Shown in pieces: positions 43,085 to 51,196 of a DNA stretch of 64,000 bases. The notes beneath the pieces are model-generated. The model ran no database searches and had not been told where the DNA came from. It saw only the letters and a program-made list of their open reading frames with translations. Every line of letters starts with the position of its first letter. Within the stretch, counting starts at the first letter, position 1. Both the position numbers and the translations under genes were made by a program. The DNA comes from CAVYXF01 sp963772335 (GTDB lineage: Bacteria > Pseudomonadota > Alphaproteobacteria > Rhizobiales > Rhodomicrobiaceae), in assembly GCA_963772335.1 (NCBI GenBank), contig CAVYXF010000001.1, forward strand, positions 806,001-870,000. Reading direction: 5' to 3'.

Positions 43085-44494
43085 ATGAATGATATGACGC
43101 CTGGAAAAGATTTCCGCGTGAAGGATTTGGGCCTAGCCGATTGGGGCCGCAAGGAAATGGACATCGCCGAAACTGAGATGCCTGGCCTGATGGCCTCGCG
43201 CCGCGAGTTCGGCCCCAAACAGCCGCTCAAAGGTGCGCGGATCGCCGGCTGCCTGCATATGACCATCCAGACCGCGGTGCTGATCGAGACGCTGCAAGAG
43301 CTCGGCGCCGATGTTCGCTGGGCGTCCTGCAACATCTTCTCCACCCAGGACCATGCCGCCGCCGCGATCGCGGCGCGCGGTACGCCGGTCTTCGCGGTAA
43401 AGGGCGAGACTCTCGCCGAATATTGGGACTATGTCGACCAGATCCTGGAATGGCCGGGCGGCGAGACCGCGAATATGATCCTCGACGATGGGGGCGATGC
43501 AACGCTGATCGTCAACCTGGGTGCGCGCGCCGAGACCGATCCGAGCGTACTGAGCAAGCCGGGCAATGAGGAGGAGGAATGCCTCTTCGCCACCATCAAG
43601 AAGCGCCTCTCCCGCGCCCCCGGCTTTTACTCCAAGGTGAAAGCGAACATTCGCGGCGTCACGGAAGAGACGACCACGGGTGTCCTGCGCCTCTACCAGA
43701 TGGAAAAGCGCGATGAGCTCTCCTTCCCGGCGATCAACGTCAATGACAGCGTCACCAAGTCCAAGTTCGACAACAAATATGGCTGCCGTGAAAGCCTCGT
43801 CGACGGGATCCGGCGCGCAACCGACGTGATGATGGCCGGCAAGGTCGCCGTGGTGTGCGGCTATGGCGATGTCGGCAAAGGCTCGGCACTCTCGTTGCGC
43901 GGCGCGGGCGCGCGCGTGGCAGTCACAGAGATCGACCCGATCTGCGCCCTGCAGGCGGCAATGGACGGCTTCGAGGTTGTCACCATGGAGGACGCCGCCC
44001 CGACCGCCGACATCTTCGTTACCGCCACCGGCAACAAGGACGTGCTGACCATCGACCACATGCGCGCCATGAAAGACATGGCGATCGTGTGCAACATCGG
44101 CCATTTCGACAATGAGATTCAAGTCGCCGCGCTGCGCAATCTGCGCTGGACCAACGTCAAGCCGCAGGTCGACATGATCACCTTTCCCGACGAAAAGCGC
44201 ATCCTGCTGCTCTCGGAAGGACGCCTCGTCAATCTCGGCAATGCCACCGGCCATCCCAGCTTCGTGATGAGTGCCTCCTTCACCAACCAGGTGCTTGCCC
44301 AGATCGAGCTGTGGAGCCACAGGGAGAAGTACCAGAACAAGGTGTATGTCCTGCCCAAGCACCTGGACGAGCACGTCGCCCGGCTGCATCTCGACAAGCT
44401 CGGCGTAAAGCTCACCCAGCTCACCCCCGAGCAGTCCGCCTATATCGGCGTGGAGCAGAACGGGCCGTTCAAATCGGACCTTTATCGGTACTAA
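43085..44494 (+). CDS. ahcY: adenosylhomocysteinase
   Basis: This NAD-bound tetrameric enzyme splits S-adenosylhomocysteine into adenosine and homocysteine, keeping methyltransferases free of product inhibition. It has 469 residues. Family features include CLHMTIQTAVLIETL, SCNIFSTQDHAAAA, NVNDSVTKSKFDNKYGCRES, the NAD loop VCGYGDVGKGSA, NIGHFDNEI and the fixed C-terminus GPFKSDLYRY. The frame is open to 43061, but MNDMTPGKDFRVKDL at 43085 is the normal start. Its product homocysteine feeds methionine synthase (gene at 57969). Confidence 0.96.
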   Translation: MNDMTPGKDFRVKDLGLADWGRKEMDIAETEMPGLMASRREFGPKQPLKGARIAGCLHMTIQTAVLIETLQELGADVRWASCNIFSTQDHAAAAIAARGTPVFAVKGETLAEYWDYVDQILEWPGGETANMILDDGGDATLIVNLGARAETDPSVLSKPGNEEEECLFATIKKRLSRAPGFYSKVKANIRGVTEETTTGVLRLYQMEKRDELSFPAINVNDSVTKSKFDNKYGCRESLVDGIRRATDVMMAGKVAVVCGYGDVGKGSALSLRGAGARVAVTEIDPICALQAAMDGFEVVTMEDAAPTADIFVTATGNKDVLTIDHMRAMKDMAIVCNIGHFDNEIQVAALRNLRWTNVKPQVDMITFPDEKRILLLSEGRLVNLGNATGHPSFVMSASFTNQVLAQIELWSHREKYQNKVYVLPKHLDEHVARLHLDKLGVKLTQLTPEQSAYIGVEQNGPFKSDLYRY

Positions 44495-44504
44495 ACGACA
44501 TAGA

Positions 44505-44534
44505 CCGGCGGCGCGAGCCCCCTCGCGCCGCCGG
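44505..44534 (+). terminator. perfect hairpin after ahcY
   Basis: A 13-bp perfect GC-rich stem (CCGGCGGCGCGAG / CTCGCGCCGCCGG) closes a CCCC loop, starting ten bases after the ahcY stop. No T tract follows, so it may act as a Rho-dependent end, a bidirectional end with the convergent gene or an mRNA 3' stabiliser. Confidence 0.6.
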
Positions 44535-44600
44535 CTGATCCCTGCACCGCCACCAACGCCGACAGCGGTGATGTAGTGCCCTGCTTCAAACGCTATTGCG

Positions 44601-45434
44601 CTAATCCGTCGCGAACAGCTTGGGCACTGTCGCGGTTAGGCTCTTGTCCAGAAGCTCCAGAACGAGCTTCTTGGCCCGCGGGTCGTTGAGTGCCGCCTCA
44701 GGCTCCTTGGGCAGCCGCTCACTGTCTTCCGAGAGCACGATGTGCGGCCCTTTGACGATTGCGAGGAAGGTTTCCTGTCCGATCGTGCCGCGCTCATCGC
44801 GCAGCATTTTGAACTGCGGATCGAAAACCCTGAGAAGCGTCAAAGCGTGGACATAGTCCCCGCCAGTCCCGAATACGCCGTAGGTGCGTGTCACGCCGAG
44901 CCCGCTGATCGACTGATTGGTCGTGCCGAACGGGCTGCCGCCACGGGTAATCACGAGGTAGTAGTCGGCCTGCTGCGAAGCAATAAGCTTGCGCAGGGCG
45001 GCGAGATACTCGGCCTCCCCGTCGCGGAACAGGCCTCCCGGCTCATAGAGCGAGGCAAAAGCGCTCTCCGACGCCGGGATGCGCTTAACGCGGAAATTCT
45101 TCTTCAGAAGGTCTGTGACGGTTGCCGCTACCCGGTCGTTGAGCTTCCAGGCGGCAATAGGGAATTGCTTCTCCTCATTGCCGAACACCGTGATGCCGAC
45201 CGTCTGCACGGTAAAAGTGTCGCCAATCGTCGAGATCAGGCCGATTGTCTTTAGCGAAGACGCTTGCTGGGTGGCGGGTTTGGCGTCGGCCGACGGCCTG
45301 GCGATCTTTCGCGTCGGCGGCTTATAGTCGCTGGTGCCCTCAGTCACGGCACCTGCAGACTGGGCCCGAACGGACCCGGCCCCAATACACAACAGCACGG
45401 CGCACATTGCGACGCGAAGCAACGCCGGAACCAT
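44601..45434 (-). CDS. secreted hypothetical protein
   Basis: This 277-residue protein has a signal peptide (ALLRVAMCAVLLCIGAGSVRAQ) and no family I can name. The mature part begins with a Pro/Lys/Ala-rich stretch and continues into an alpha/beta-looking region (TIGLISTIGDTFTVQTVGI; AALRKLIASQQADYYLVITR; VHALTLLRVFDPQF). That pattern suggests a periplasmic domain that binds something, without known catalytic motifs. The ATG at 45434 with GGGGGAG upstream was chosen over the longer frame to 45677. It lies between ahcY and divL on the opposite strand. Confidence 0.72.
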   Translation of the reverse strand: MVPALLRVAMCAVLLCIGAGSVRAQSAGAVTEGTSDYKPPTRKIARPSADAKPATQQASSLKTIGLISTIGDTFTVQTVGITVFGNEEKQFPIAAWKLNDRVAATVTDLLKKNFRVKRIPASESAFASLYEPGGLFRDGEAEYLAALRKLIASQQADYYLVITRGGSPFGTTNQSISGLGVTRTYGVFGTGGDYVHALTLLRVFDPQFKMLRDERGTIGQETFLAIVKGPHIVLSEDSERLPKEPEAALNDPRAKKLVLELLDKSLTATVPKLFATD

Positions 45435-45769
45435 CTCACTCCCCCAAGCGAAATTCCAAAGATTGCTGTGGCACAGCCCACGCTTTCCTTCAACAGTGCC
45501 GTTTATAAGGCTGACCGCCCAAACGGCGGGCCGGCGGGGCGAGGAAGGGACGCCGCCCTCGCGCGGCTTTGATCCACTTGATATTTCGACGATCTGCGCT
45601 GTGGATAAGGCCCGGAGCGATGCGCGGAAGTTTTCCCCAAGCTGCGGGACACGCGCGAATTTGCTGCAAATATGCACCCAGGATTATAGGTTCGCTTTAC
45701 CAATAGCGTTAAAGTAATGACGATTCGCCTGACCGGGGAAGACCGGCCCTTCCCATAGCGGAGATCCAC
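45435..45769. other. divergent region upstream of divL
   Basis: This 335-base region should hold the promoters of the hypothetical gene and of divL. It contains one exact DnaA-box sequence (TGTGGATAA at 45600-45608) and a GC-rich stretch, but no cluster of boxes. No RNA gene or operator pair is evident. Confidence 0.35.
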
Positions 45770-48292
45770 ATGCAGGCTCGTGCACTATCTCGCATGATTG
45801 CCCAGCGGAGGCGGCTGCTTCCCGGCGCCGCAACGATGTTTGCGGCATTTGTCCCGTTTGTGAGCCCCCGTAGCGCCGATGCGTCGTCCCTGCTCGCCGA
45901 TACCGGCATGATGGCGGACTTGGCCGGCAACCTCCTCATGCTCGCGATTGTTATCGGACTGATCATCGCCGCCGGAGGTGCCGCGCATCTTTTCCTTCGC
46001 GCGGCCGCGCATGCCAAGCAGACTGCGGCCCGCGCCACCGAAGCCATGACCACCTTGCGCCAGGAGCTCGAGGTTGCTCAGTCCATCGTCATGGCCGATC
46101 CGCAGGCGCTGATCGCCTTCGAGCCGGACGGCACGCCGCGCCTCGTCAATCACGGCCTTGATCCCCAGCTCGGCGTTCCGGCCAAGCTGCGCAATCTGAT
46201 GCGCTTCGCCTCCTGGCTGGAGCGCAGCGCGGCCCCGACACTGGAGAATCGGCTGAAAGACTTGAAGAACCACGGCGCGCCTTTCGAGCTGACCCTAAAG
46301 ACACTCGCCGGGCCGCATGTCGAGGTCGAGGGGCGCGCCTCCGCCAGCGGCTATTACCTGAAGATCCGCGACATTGCCGGCCGGCGCACCGAATTCGCCA
46401 ATCTGCTGCGCCAACACCGCGCGCTCAGCGAAGAGCTGGCCTCGCATAAGGCACTGCTCGACGCGCTGCCGATCCCGGTCTGGTTCCGCGATGCCGAAGG
46501 CAAGCTGCAATGGGTCAACCGCGCCTATGTTACCGCAGTGGATGGCATCAAGGCGGATCAGGTCATCGAGCAGCAGCGCGAGCTCCTGGAAACGCGCCAG
46601 CGCCGTGCCGCCGAGCAGGCTCTCGTCAGCGGCGAAACCTTCCGCCGGCGTTTGCAGACCGTGCTCGCCGGGGAGCGGCGCAGCTTCGACACCATCGTCG
46701 TGCCTATGGCACGCTCGAGTGCCGGCGCGGTGATCGATACCGCCCCTCTCGAGCACGTCCAGGATGAGCTCTCCAGGCAGATGGCGACGCATGAGCGCAC
46801 GCTCGATCGCGTCTCGACAGGCGTTGCCATCTATACCGGCGACCAGCGCCTTGCCTTTCACAATCAGTCGTTTCGCGATCTGTGGGCGCTGGACCCTGCC
46901 TGGCTAGAGACGCGGCCTCGGCTCAGCGAGGTCTTCGACCAGCTGCGTCAGCGCCGTCTGCTTCCCGAGCAGGCCGACTATCGCACTTGGCGCGAAGCGC
47001 AGATCAAAAGCTTCGAGGCCAACGAATCGATCGAGGATTGGTGGCATCTGCCGGATGGGCGGACGGTGCATGTGCTTGCTGACCGCCGCGCCGACGGCGG
47101 CATCACCTATCTCTTCGACGAAGTCACGGAACGGCTGGCGCTCGAATCTCGCTACAACGCGTTGATTAATGTGCAGCGGGAGACGCTCGATAATCTGCGC
47201 GAAGGCGTTGCCGTGTTCGGTTCTGATGGCCGGCTGAAGCTGTTCAATCCGGCTTTTGCCGAAATCTGGCAACTGACCGGTGAGTTCCTGGAAGTCGGCC
47301 CCCATATCGAGGAGGTTTGGGGAGGTTGCCGGCATCTGCTTAGCGGGGATGAGCCGTGGTCGACGGCCCATAGCGCCGTGACCGGCGTGTTCGAGACCCG
47401 CGAGACTTTTGAAGGCACAGTTGCCCGCCCGGACGGCACCACCCTCGCCTATGCGGGCGTGCCGCTGCCCGATGGCGGCATGCTGCTCACCTATATCGAT
47501 ATCAGCAACTCCAAGCGCGTCGAGATGGCGCTGATCGAGCGCAACGAGGCGCTGGAGGCGTCCGACAAGCTGAAGAGCACCTTCCTCAGCCACGTCTCTT
47601 ATGAGCTTCGCACGCCGCTCACCAACATCATCGGCTTCTCCGACCTGCTCGCCGAGCCGCCTATCGGCCCGCTCCAGGGCAAGCAGAACGAATATCTCGA
47701 AGACATCCGCACCTCCTCCTCCAAGCTGCTGGCCATCATCAACGACATCCTCGACCTCGCCACCATCGATGCCGGCGCGCTGGAGCTGAAGCTCGGCCCT
47801 GTCCCCGTGCGCGAGATCGCGGAGGCTGCGCGGCTGGGCGTGCGCGATCGCCTCGCCAAGGCCGGCGTTACGCTCGATATTCAGATCGCGCCGAACCTCG
47901 ACATGATTACCGCCGACCGCCAGCGCCTGACCCAGGTGCTGTTCCATCTGCTCTCCAACGCCATTGGTTTCTCCCCCGACGGCTCGGTCATCACGCTCTC
48001 CTGCCGCCGCGAAGACAGCATGACCGCTTTCGCGGTCCAGGATTCGGGCGTCGGCATCCCAGAGGAATATCAGGCAAGCGTGTTCGGGCGGTTCGAGAGC
48101 CGGTCGCAGGGCTCTAAACACCGCGGTGCAGGGCTGGGGCTTGCGATTGTGAAGAGCCTCGTCGAGCTGCATGGCGGCCAGATCCGCCTGCGCTCGGCGC
48201 CGGGCGTCGGAACCACCGTGACCGTGTTGATCCCCGATGGCACGCCTCGCCGGGCAACGGGCACCGCCAGCGACGCGATTGCGGCGGAGTAG
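45770..48292 (+). CDS. divL: DivL-type cell-cycle sensor kinase homologue (Tyr in place of His)
   Basis: This 840-residue membrane protein has two hydrophobic segments in the first 85 residues, PAS-like sensory domains (about 230-340, 350-450 and 470-590), then a dimerisation domain where the normally phosphorylated His is Tyr611: SHVSYELRTPLTNIIGFSDL. The same substitution defines Caulobacter DivL, which acts allosterically on CckA and thus on CtrA. An ATPase domain follows (VLFHLLSNAIGFSPDG, DSGVGIPEEYQASVFGRF, GAGLGLAIVKSLVELHGG). GGAG at -8 supports the start. Gene order (before tsaE/amgK) matches rhizobia. Confidence 0.87.
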   Translation: MQARALSRMIAQRRRLLPGAATMFAAFVPFVSPRSADASSLLADTGMMADLAGNLLMLAIVIGLIIAAGGAAHLFLRAAAHAKQTAARATEAMTTLRQELEVAQSIVMADPQALIAFEPDGTPRLVNHGLDPQLGVPAKLRNLMRFASWLERSAAPTLENRLKDLKNHGAPFELTLKTLAGPHVEVEGRASASGYYLKIRDIAGRRTEFANLLRQHRALSEELASHKALLDALPIPVWFRDAEGKLQWVNRAYVTAVDGIKADQVIEQQRELLETRQRRAAEQALVSGETFRRRLQTVLAGERRSFDTIVVPMARSSAGAVIDTAPLEHVQDELSRQMATHERTLDRVSTGVAIYTGDQRLAFHNQSFRDLWALDPAWLETRPRLSEVFDQLRQRRLLPEQADYRTWREAQIKSFEANESIEDWWHLPDGRTVHVLADRRADGGITYLFDEVTERLALESRYNALINVQRETLDNLREGVAVFGSDGRLKLFNPAFAEIWQLTGEFLEVGPHIEEVWGGCRHLLSGDEPWSTAHSAVTGVFETRETFEGTVARPDGTTLAYAGVPLPDGGMLLTYIDISNSKRVEMALIERNEALEASDKLKSTFLSHVSYELRTPLTNIIGFSDLLAEPPIGPLQGKQNEYLEDIRTSSSKLLAIINDILDLATIDAGALELKLGPVPVREIAEAARLGVRDRLAKAGVTLDIQIAPNLDMITADRQRLTQVLFHLLSNAIGFSPDGSVITLSCRREDSMTAFAVQDSGVGIPEEYQASVFGRFESRSQGSKHRGAGLGLAIVKSLVELHGGQIRLRSAPGVGTTVTVLIPDGTPRRATGTASDAIAAE

Positions 48293-48339
48293 GTTGCTTC
48301 GCCGTGCGAGGGGCGCAACTGCCTTGCTGCCGCCTGCAT

Positions 48340-48355
48340 TTCAGGTTGACCTGAA
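48340..48355. promoter_or_regulatory. perfect 16-bp inverted repeat downstream of divL
   Basis: TTCAGGT-TG-ACCTGAA is a perfect 7-bp inverted repeat with a two-base centre, 48 bases after the divL stop and about 370 bases before the tsaE/amgK start. The form is that of a dimeric regulator site. The loop is too short for a stable terminator. Confidence 0.35.
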
Positions 48356-48462
48356 TAGGGTTATGGCCTTTTAGAGCGGGATCGGTGTCGAAGCAGTTTC
48401 ACCAATGACGGCGCACTCTGTTGCCCTTTCGTATATTCTAGCCGCCGGACTTGGGGCGCTAT

Positions 48463-48653
48463 TAAAGCCCCCTCACCCGGCCGCCTCCGGCGTCAGCCCT
48501 CTCCCGCGAGGGGAGAGGGCTGCTCCGAGCAAGCCGAGATGTCTCGCTTCATCCGACAGCAGAATAGGACAGAGCGTGTGCCAAGCGATGGGCATAGCCC
48601 TCTCCCCTCGCGGGAGAGGGTGGCGAGGCGAAGCCGAGCCGGAGGGGGCTTTA
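48463..48653. repeat. GC-rich palindromic repeat with two inner hairpins, intergenic copy
   Basis: This element of 191 bases has ends TAAAGCCCCCT and AGGGGGCTTTA. It carries two inner hairpins: CCCTCTCCC-GCGA-GGGGAGAGGG near 48497-48520 and CCCTCTCCC-CTCG-CGGGAGAGGG near 48598-48620. Its right half (GGCGAGGCGAAGCCGAGCC) is nearly identical to the repeat inside addB at 52147-52309. Such repeats are common between genes in many alphaproteobacteria. It lies about 55 bases before the tsaE/amgK start. Confidence 0.8.
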
Positions 48654-48708
48654 GCAGCGCCGGAGTTTGCCGAGAGTGGGAATGGGGAATCCGGAAAGCG
48701 CTCCCATG

Positions 48709-50274
48709 CTTGAGCAACAGAGCGCGCCGGCGGAGATGTTGCCCTCTTCGCTATTCAGGCTGGAGAATGCGAGTGAGGCCGAGCTTGCCACACTGGCAGA
48801 AGCCCTTGCGCCGCGGCTACGGCCCGGCGACTTCATCGCGCTCTATGGCGAACTCGGCGCCGGCAAGACGGCTTTCGCGCGCGCCCTGATCCGCACCTTG
48901 CTGGCGAACCCACAAGAAGAGGTGCCGAGCCCGACCTTTGCTCTGGTGCAGCCATATGAAAGCGCGCGCTTCCCGATTGTGCATTTCGACTTCTATCGTC
49001 TTGCCGATCCGGAGGAAGCCACCGAGCTCGGGGTCGATGAGGCGCTCGCCCGCGGTCTCGCAATTGCCGAATGGCCGGAGCGGCTCGGATCGCGTCTGCC
49101 GGGCGACCGGCTCGATATCCGTTTTGATGACGGCGATAGCGTTCACACGCGCAACGCCACCGTTACCGGCCATGGCGGATGGATCGGGCGGCTCGAGCGC
49201 TTGACCGCCGCACAGCGCTTCATCACTGAGAGCGGCTGGGCGGGCGCACGCCAGTCTTACGTCAATGGCGATGCCTCGGTGCGCTCCTATTCCCGCCTTG
49301 CACGCGAAGGCGACAGCGTCATCCTTATGGACTGGCAGAAGGCGCCGGACGGGCCGCCGATCCGGGCCAATCTGCCCTACAGCCGTATCGCCCATCTCGC
49401 CGAGGACGTACGCCCGTTCGTTGCCGTCGCCCAAGCCTTACGGGAGGCAGGCCTCGCGGCACCAGAGATTTACGCCGCCGATCTCGCTCGCGGCTTCCTG
49501 CTCATCGAGGATTTCGGCGACGCGGTCTTCACCCGCCTGTCGGCGCAGGGCGCCGATATGCTGCCGCTCTACCGCCTGGCGGTTGATGCGCTGCTGGTGC
49601 TGCGCCGCAACCCACCTCCAGCCGCCATGGCCTATGACGGCGGCACGCATACCCTACCCGCTTACGACCGCGAGGCGCTCGGCATCGAGACCGAGCTGCT
49701 GGTGGACTGGTTTCTTCCTGCGGTGCGCGGCTGCGAGACATCACTTGCTGTGCGCGAGGACTTCGCCAGTCTTTGGGGCGCGCCGTTCGACTGGCTCCTC
49801 ACGCAACCCGCGGGCTGGGTGCAGCGCGACTATCACTCGCCCAATCTGGTATTGAGGGAAGTTGGCGAGGGCTTGCAAAGGCTCGGCATTCTGGATTTCC
49901 AGGACGCGATGCGCGGTCATCCCGCTTACGACCTCGTCTCGCTGCTCCAGGATGCACGGCTCGACCTGCCGCCCGATCTGGAGTCGGAACTGCTTGCCTA
50001 TTACTGCGCGAACGCCGCTGCCCAGGAACCCGACTACGATGAGGCCGCGTTCTTCCGCGCCTATCGGCTTTTGGGCGCGCAGCGCAATACCAAGATCCTC
50101 GGCATCTTCGCCCGCCTTGCCCGCCGCGACGGCAAGCGCGCCTACCTGCAACATATGCCGCGCGTTGCCCGCTATCTTGCCAGCGACCTGCAACATTGCG
50201 ATCTCGCCGCGCTCAAATCCTGGTATGAAAGGGAGCTGCCGGGGGATATCGCGAGGTTGGCGGCGCTGTTTTAG
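48709..50274 (+). CDS. TsaE - AmgK fusion (tRNA t6A ATPase and amino-sugar kinase)
   Basis: This 521-residue protein has two enzymes in one chain. Residues 1-160 are TsaE, the ATPase of tRNA threonylcarbamoyl-adenosine synthesis (Walker A GELGAGKTAFARALIR, then SPTFALVQPYE and HFDFYRL). Residues 190-510 are an aminoglycoside-phosphotransferase-fold kinase of the AmgK type, which phosphorylates MurNAc/GlcNAc at C1 (catalytic WVQRDYHSPNLV, metal site LDFQDAMRGHPAYDLVSL). This fusion is common in alphaproteobacteria. The AmgK half works with the MurU-like gene that follows. The upstream frame is open to 48667 inside a repeat, so the ATG at 48709 was preferred. Confidence 0.9.
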   Translation, partial: LEQQSAPAEMLPSSLFRLENASEAELATLAEALAPRLRPGDFIALYGELGAGKTAFARALIRTLLANPQEEVPSPTFALVQPYESARFPIVHFDFYRLADPEEATELGVDEALARGLAIAEWPERLGSRLPGDRLDIRFDDGDSVHTRNATVTGHGGWIGRLERLTAAQRFITESGWAGARQSYVNGDASVRSYSRLAREGDSVILMDWQKAPDGPPIRANLPYSRIAHLAEDVRPFVAVAQALREAGLAAPEIYAADLARGFLLIEDFGDAVFTRLSAQGADMLPLYRLAVDALLVLRRNPPPAAMAYDGGTHTLPAYDREALGIETELLVDWFLPAVRGCETSLAVREDFASLWGAPFDWLLTQPAGWVQRDYHSPNLVLREVGEGLQRLGILDFQDAMRGHPAYDLVSLLQDARLDLPPDLESELLAYYCANAAAQEPDYDEAAFFRAYRLLGAQRNTKILGIFARLARRDGKRAYLQHMPRVARYLASDLQHCDLAALKSWYERELPGDIARLAALF

Positions 50275-50298
50275 CAAGGTGCTACCACCGGCAAAGCT

Positions 50299-50394
50299 GT
50301 CATTCCCCGCGCAAGCGGGAACCTCGTACGCCGCAGTGCTTCGGCTGTATCAAGAGCGCCCCGGATTACTGGATCCCCGCTTGCGCGGGATGAC
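50299..50394. repeat. palindromic intergenic repeat between amgK and the murU-like gene
   Basis: This 96-base palindrome has left arm GTCATTCCCCGCGCAAGCGG and right arm CCCCGCTTGCGCGGGATGAC, pairing with one small deletion. It is of the widespread ATTCCCGCGCAAGCGGGAAT type of dispersed bacterial repeat. It fills the gap inside the operon and could stabilise or cut the transcript. Confidence 0.75.
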
Positions 50395-50470
50395 GATGAA
50401 GCGGGGGATAAGCCGGGAGATGGTAGCCAACCGAGGACGTTGGGCTAACTTTGGGTCGGGGGACTGAACA

Positions 50471-51196
50471 ATGGCTGCGACGGGACTCAATACAGCCATG
50501 GTGCTGGCGGCCGGCTATGGCCACCGTATGCGTCCGCTCACCGATGAGCGGCCGAAACCGCTGGTGTCGCTTGCCGGACGGCCGCTGATCGATCACGTGC
50601 TGGACCGCCTCGCCGTCGCCGGCGTCACCCGCGCGGTGGTGAACGTTCACTACCTGCCGGACATGATCGAGGCGCATCTTGCCCGGCGCACCCGGCCACA
50701 AACCGTCATCTCCAATGAGCGTGACCAGCTTCTCGACACCGGCGGAGCTGTGCAAAACGCGCGTGCCGAACTCGGGACCGCCCCATTTTTTGCCCATAAT
50801 TCCGATTCGGTATGGATCGAAAGGAATGGCAGCACGCTCGTTAAGATGATCGACGCCTGGGACGATGACACGATGGACAGCCTCTTGCTGCTGGCGCCTG
50901 GCGCTACCAGCATCGGCTATGCCGGACGCGGCGACTACGCGCTGGACGGTCAAGGCCGCCCGCATCGCCGCAAAAACGGGGCAAATGTGCCGTTCGTGTT
51001 CACGGGCGTATCCATCAATCACCCGCGCCTGTTCCGTAACGCTCCTCAGGGGCCCTTCTCGATCCTGCGGCTGTGGGATGAAGCGGAGGCGGCCAACCGC
51101 CTTTCCGCTATTCAGCTCGACGGCTTATGGATGCACGTCGGCACGCCGGAAGCGCTTGCCGAGGCCGAGGAGCGCCTCAATGGCCGGGAAGGCTGA
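50471..51196 (+). CDS. murU: MurU-like nucleotidyltransferase (N-acetylmuramate-1-phosphate uridylyltransferase)
   Basis: This 241-residue sugar-phosphate nucleotidyltransferase begins AMVLAAGYGHRMRPLTDERP with the NTP-binding Gly-rich loop and KPLVSLAGRPLIDH. Asp and Asn for metal and sugar lie in HNSDSVWI (the usual motif is NSD). It should make UDP-MurNAc from MurNAc-1-phosphate supplied by the AmgK half of the upstream protein, a recycling route that bypasses fosfomycin-sensitive MurA in other bacteria. The gene overlaps the start of addB by 17 bases. Confidence 0.88.
   Translation: MAATGLNTAMVLAAGYGHRMRPLTDERPKPLVSLAGRPLIDHVLDRLAVAGVTRAVVNVHYLPDMIEAHLARRTRPQTVISNERDQLLDTGGAVQNARAELGTAPFFAHNSDSVWIERNGSTLVKMIDAWDDDTMDSLLLLAPGATSIGYAGRGDYALDGQGRPHRRKNGANVPFVFTGVSINHPRLFRNAPQGPFSILRLWDEAEAANRLSAIQLDGLWMHVGTPEALAEAEERLNGREG

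Noticed and set aside
45600..45608. Exact DnaA-box sequence TGTGGATAA as a sign of a replication origin
   Set aside because: Only one box is present, without an AT-rich unwinding region or the usual neighbours (hemE, parAB, dnaA). A single match is expected by chance.
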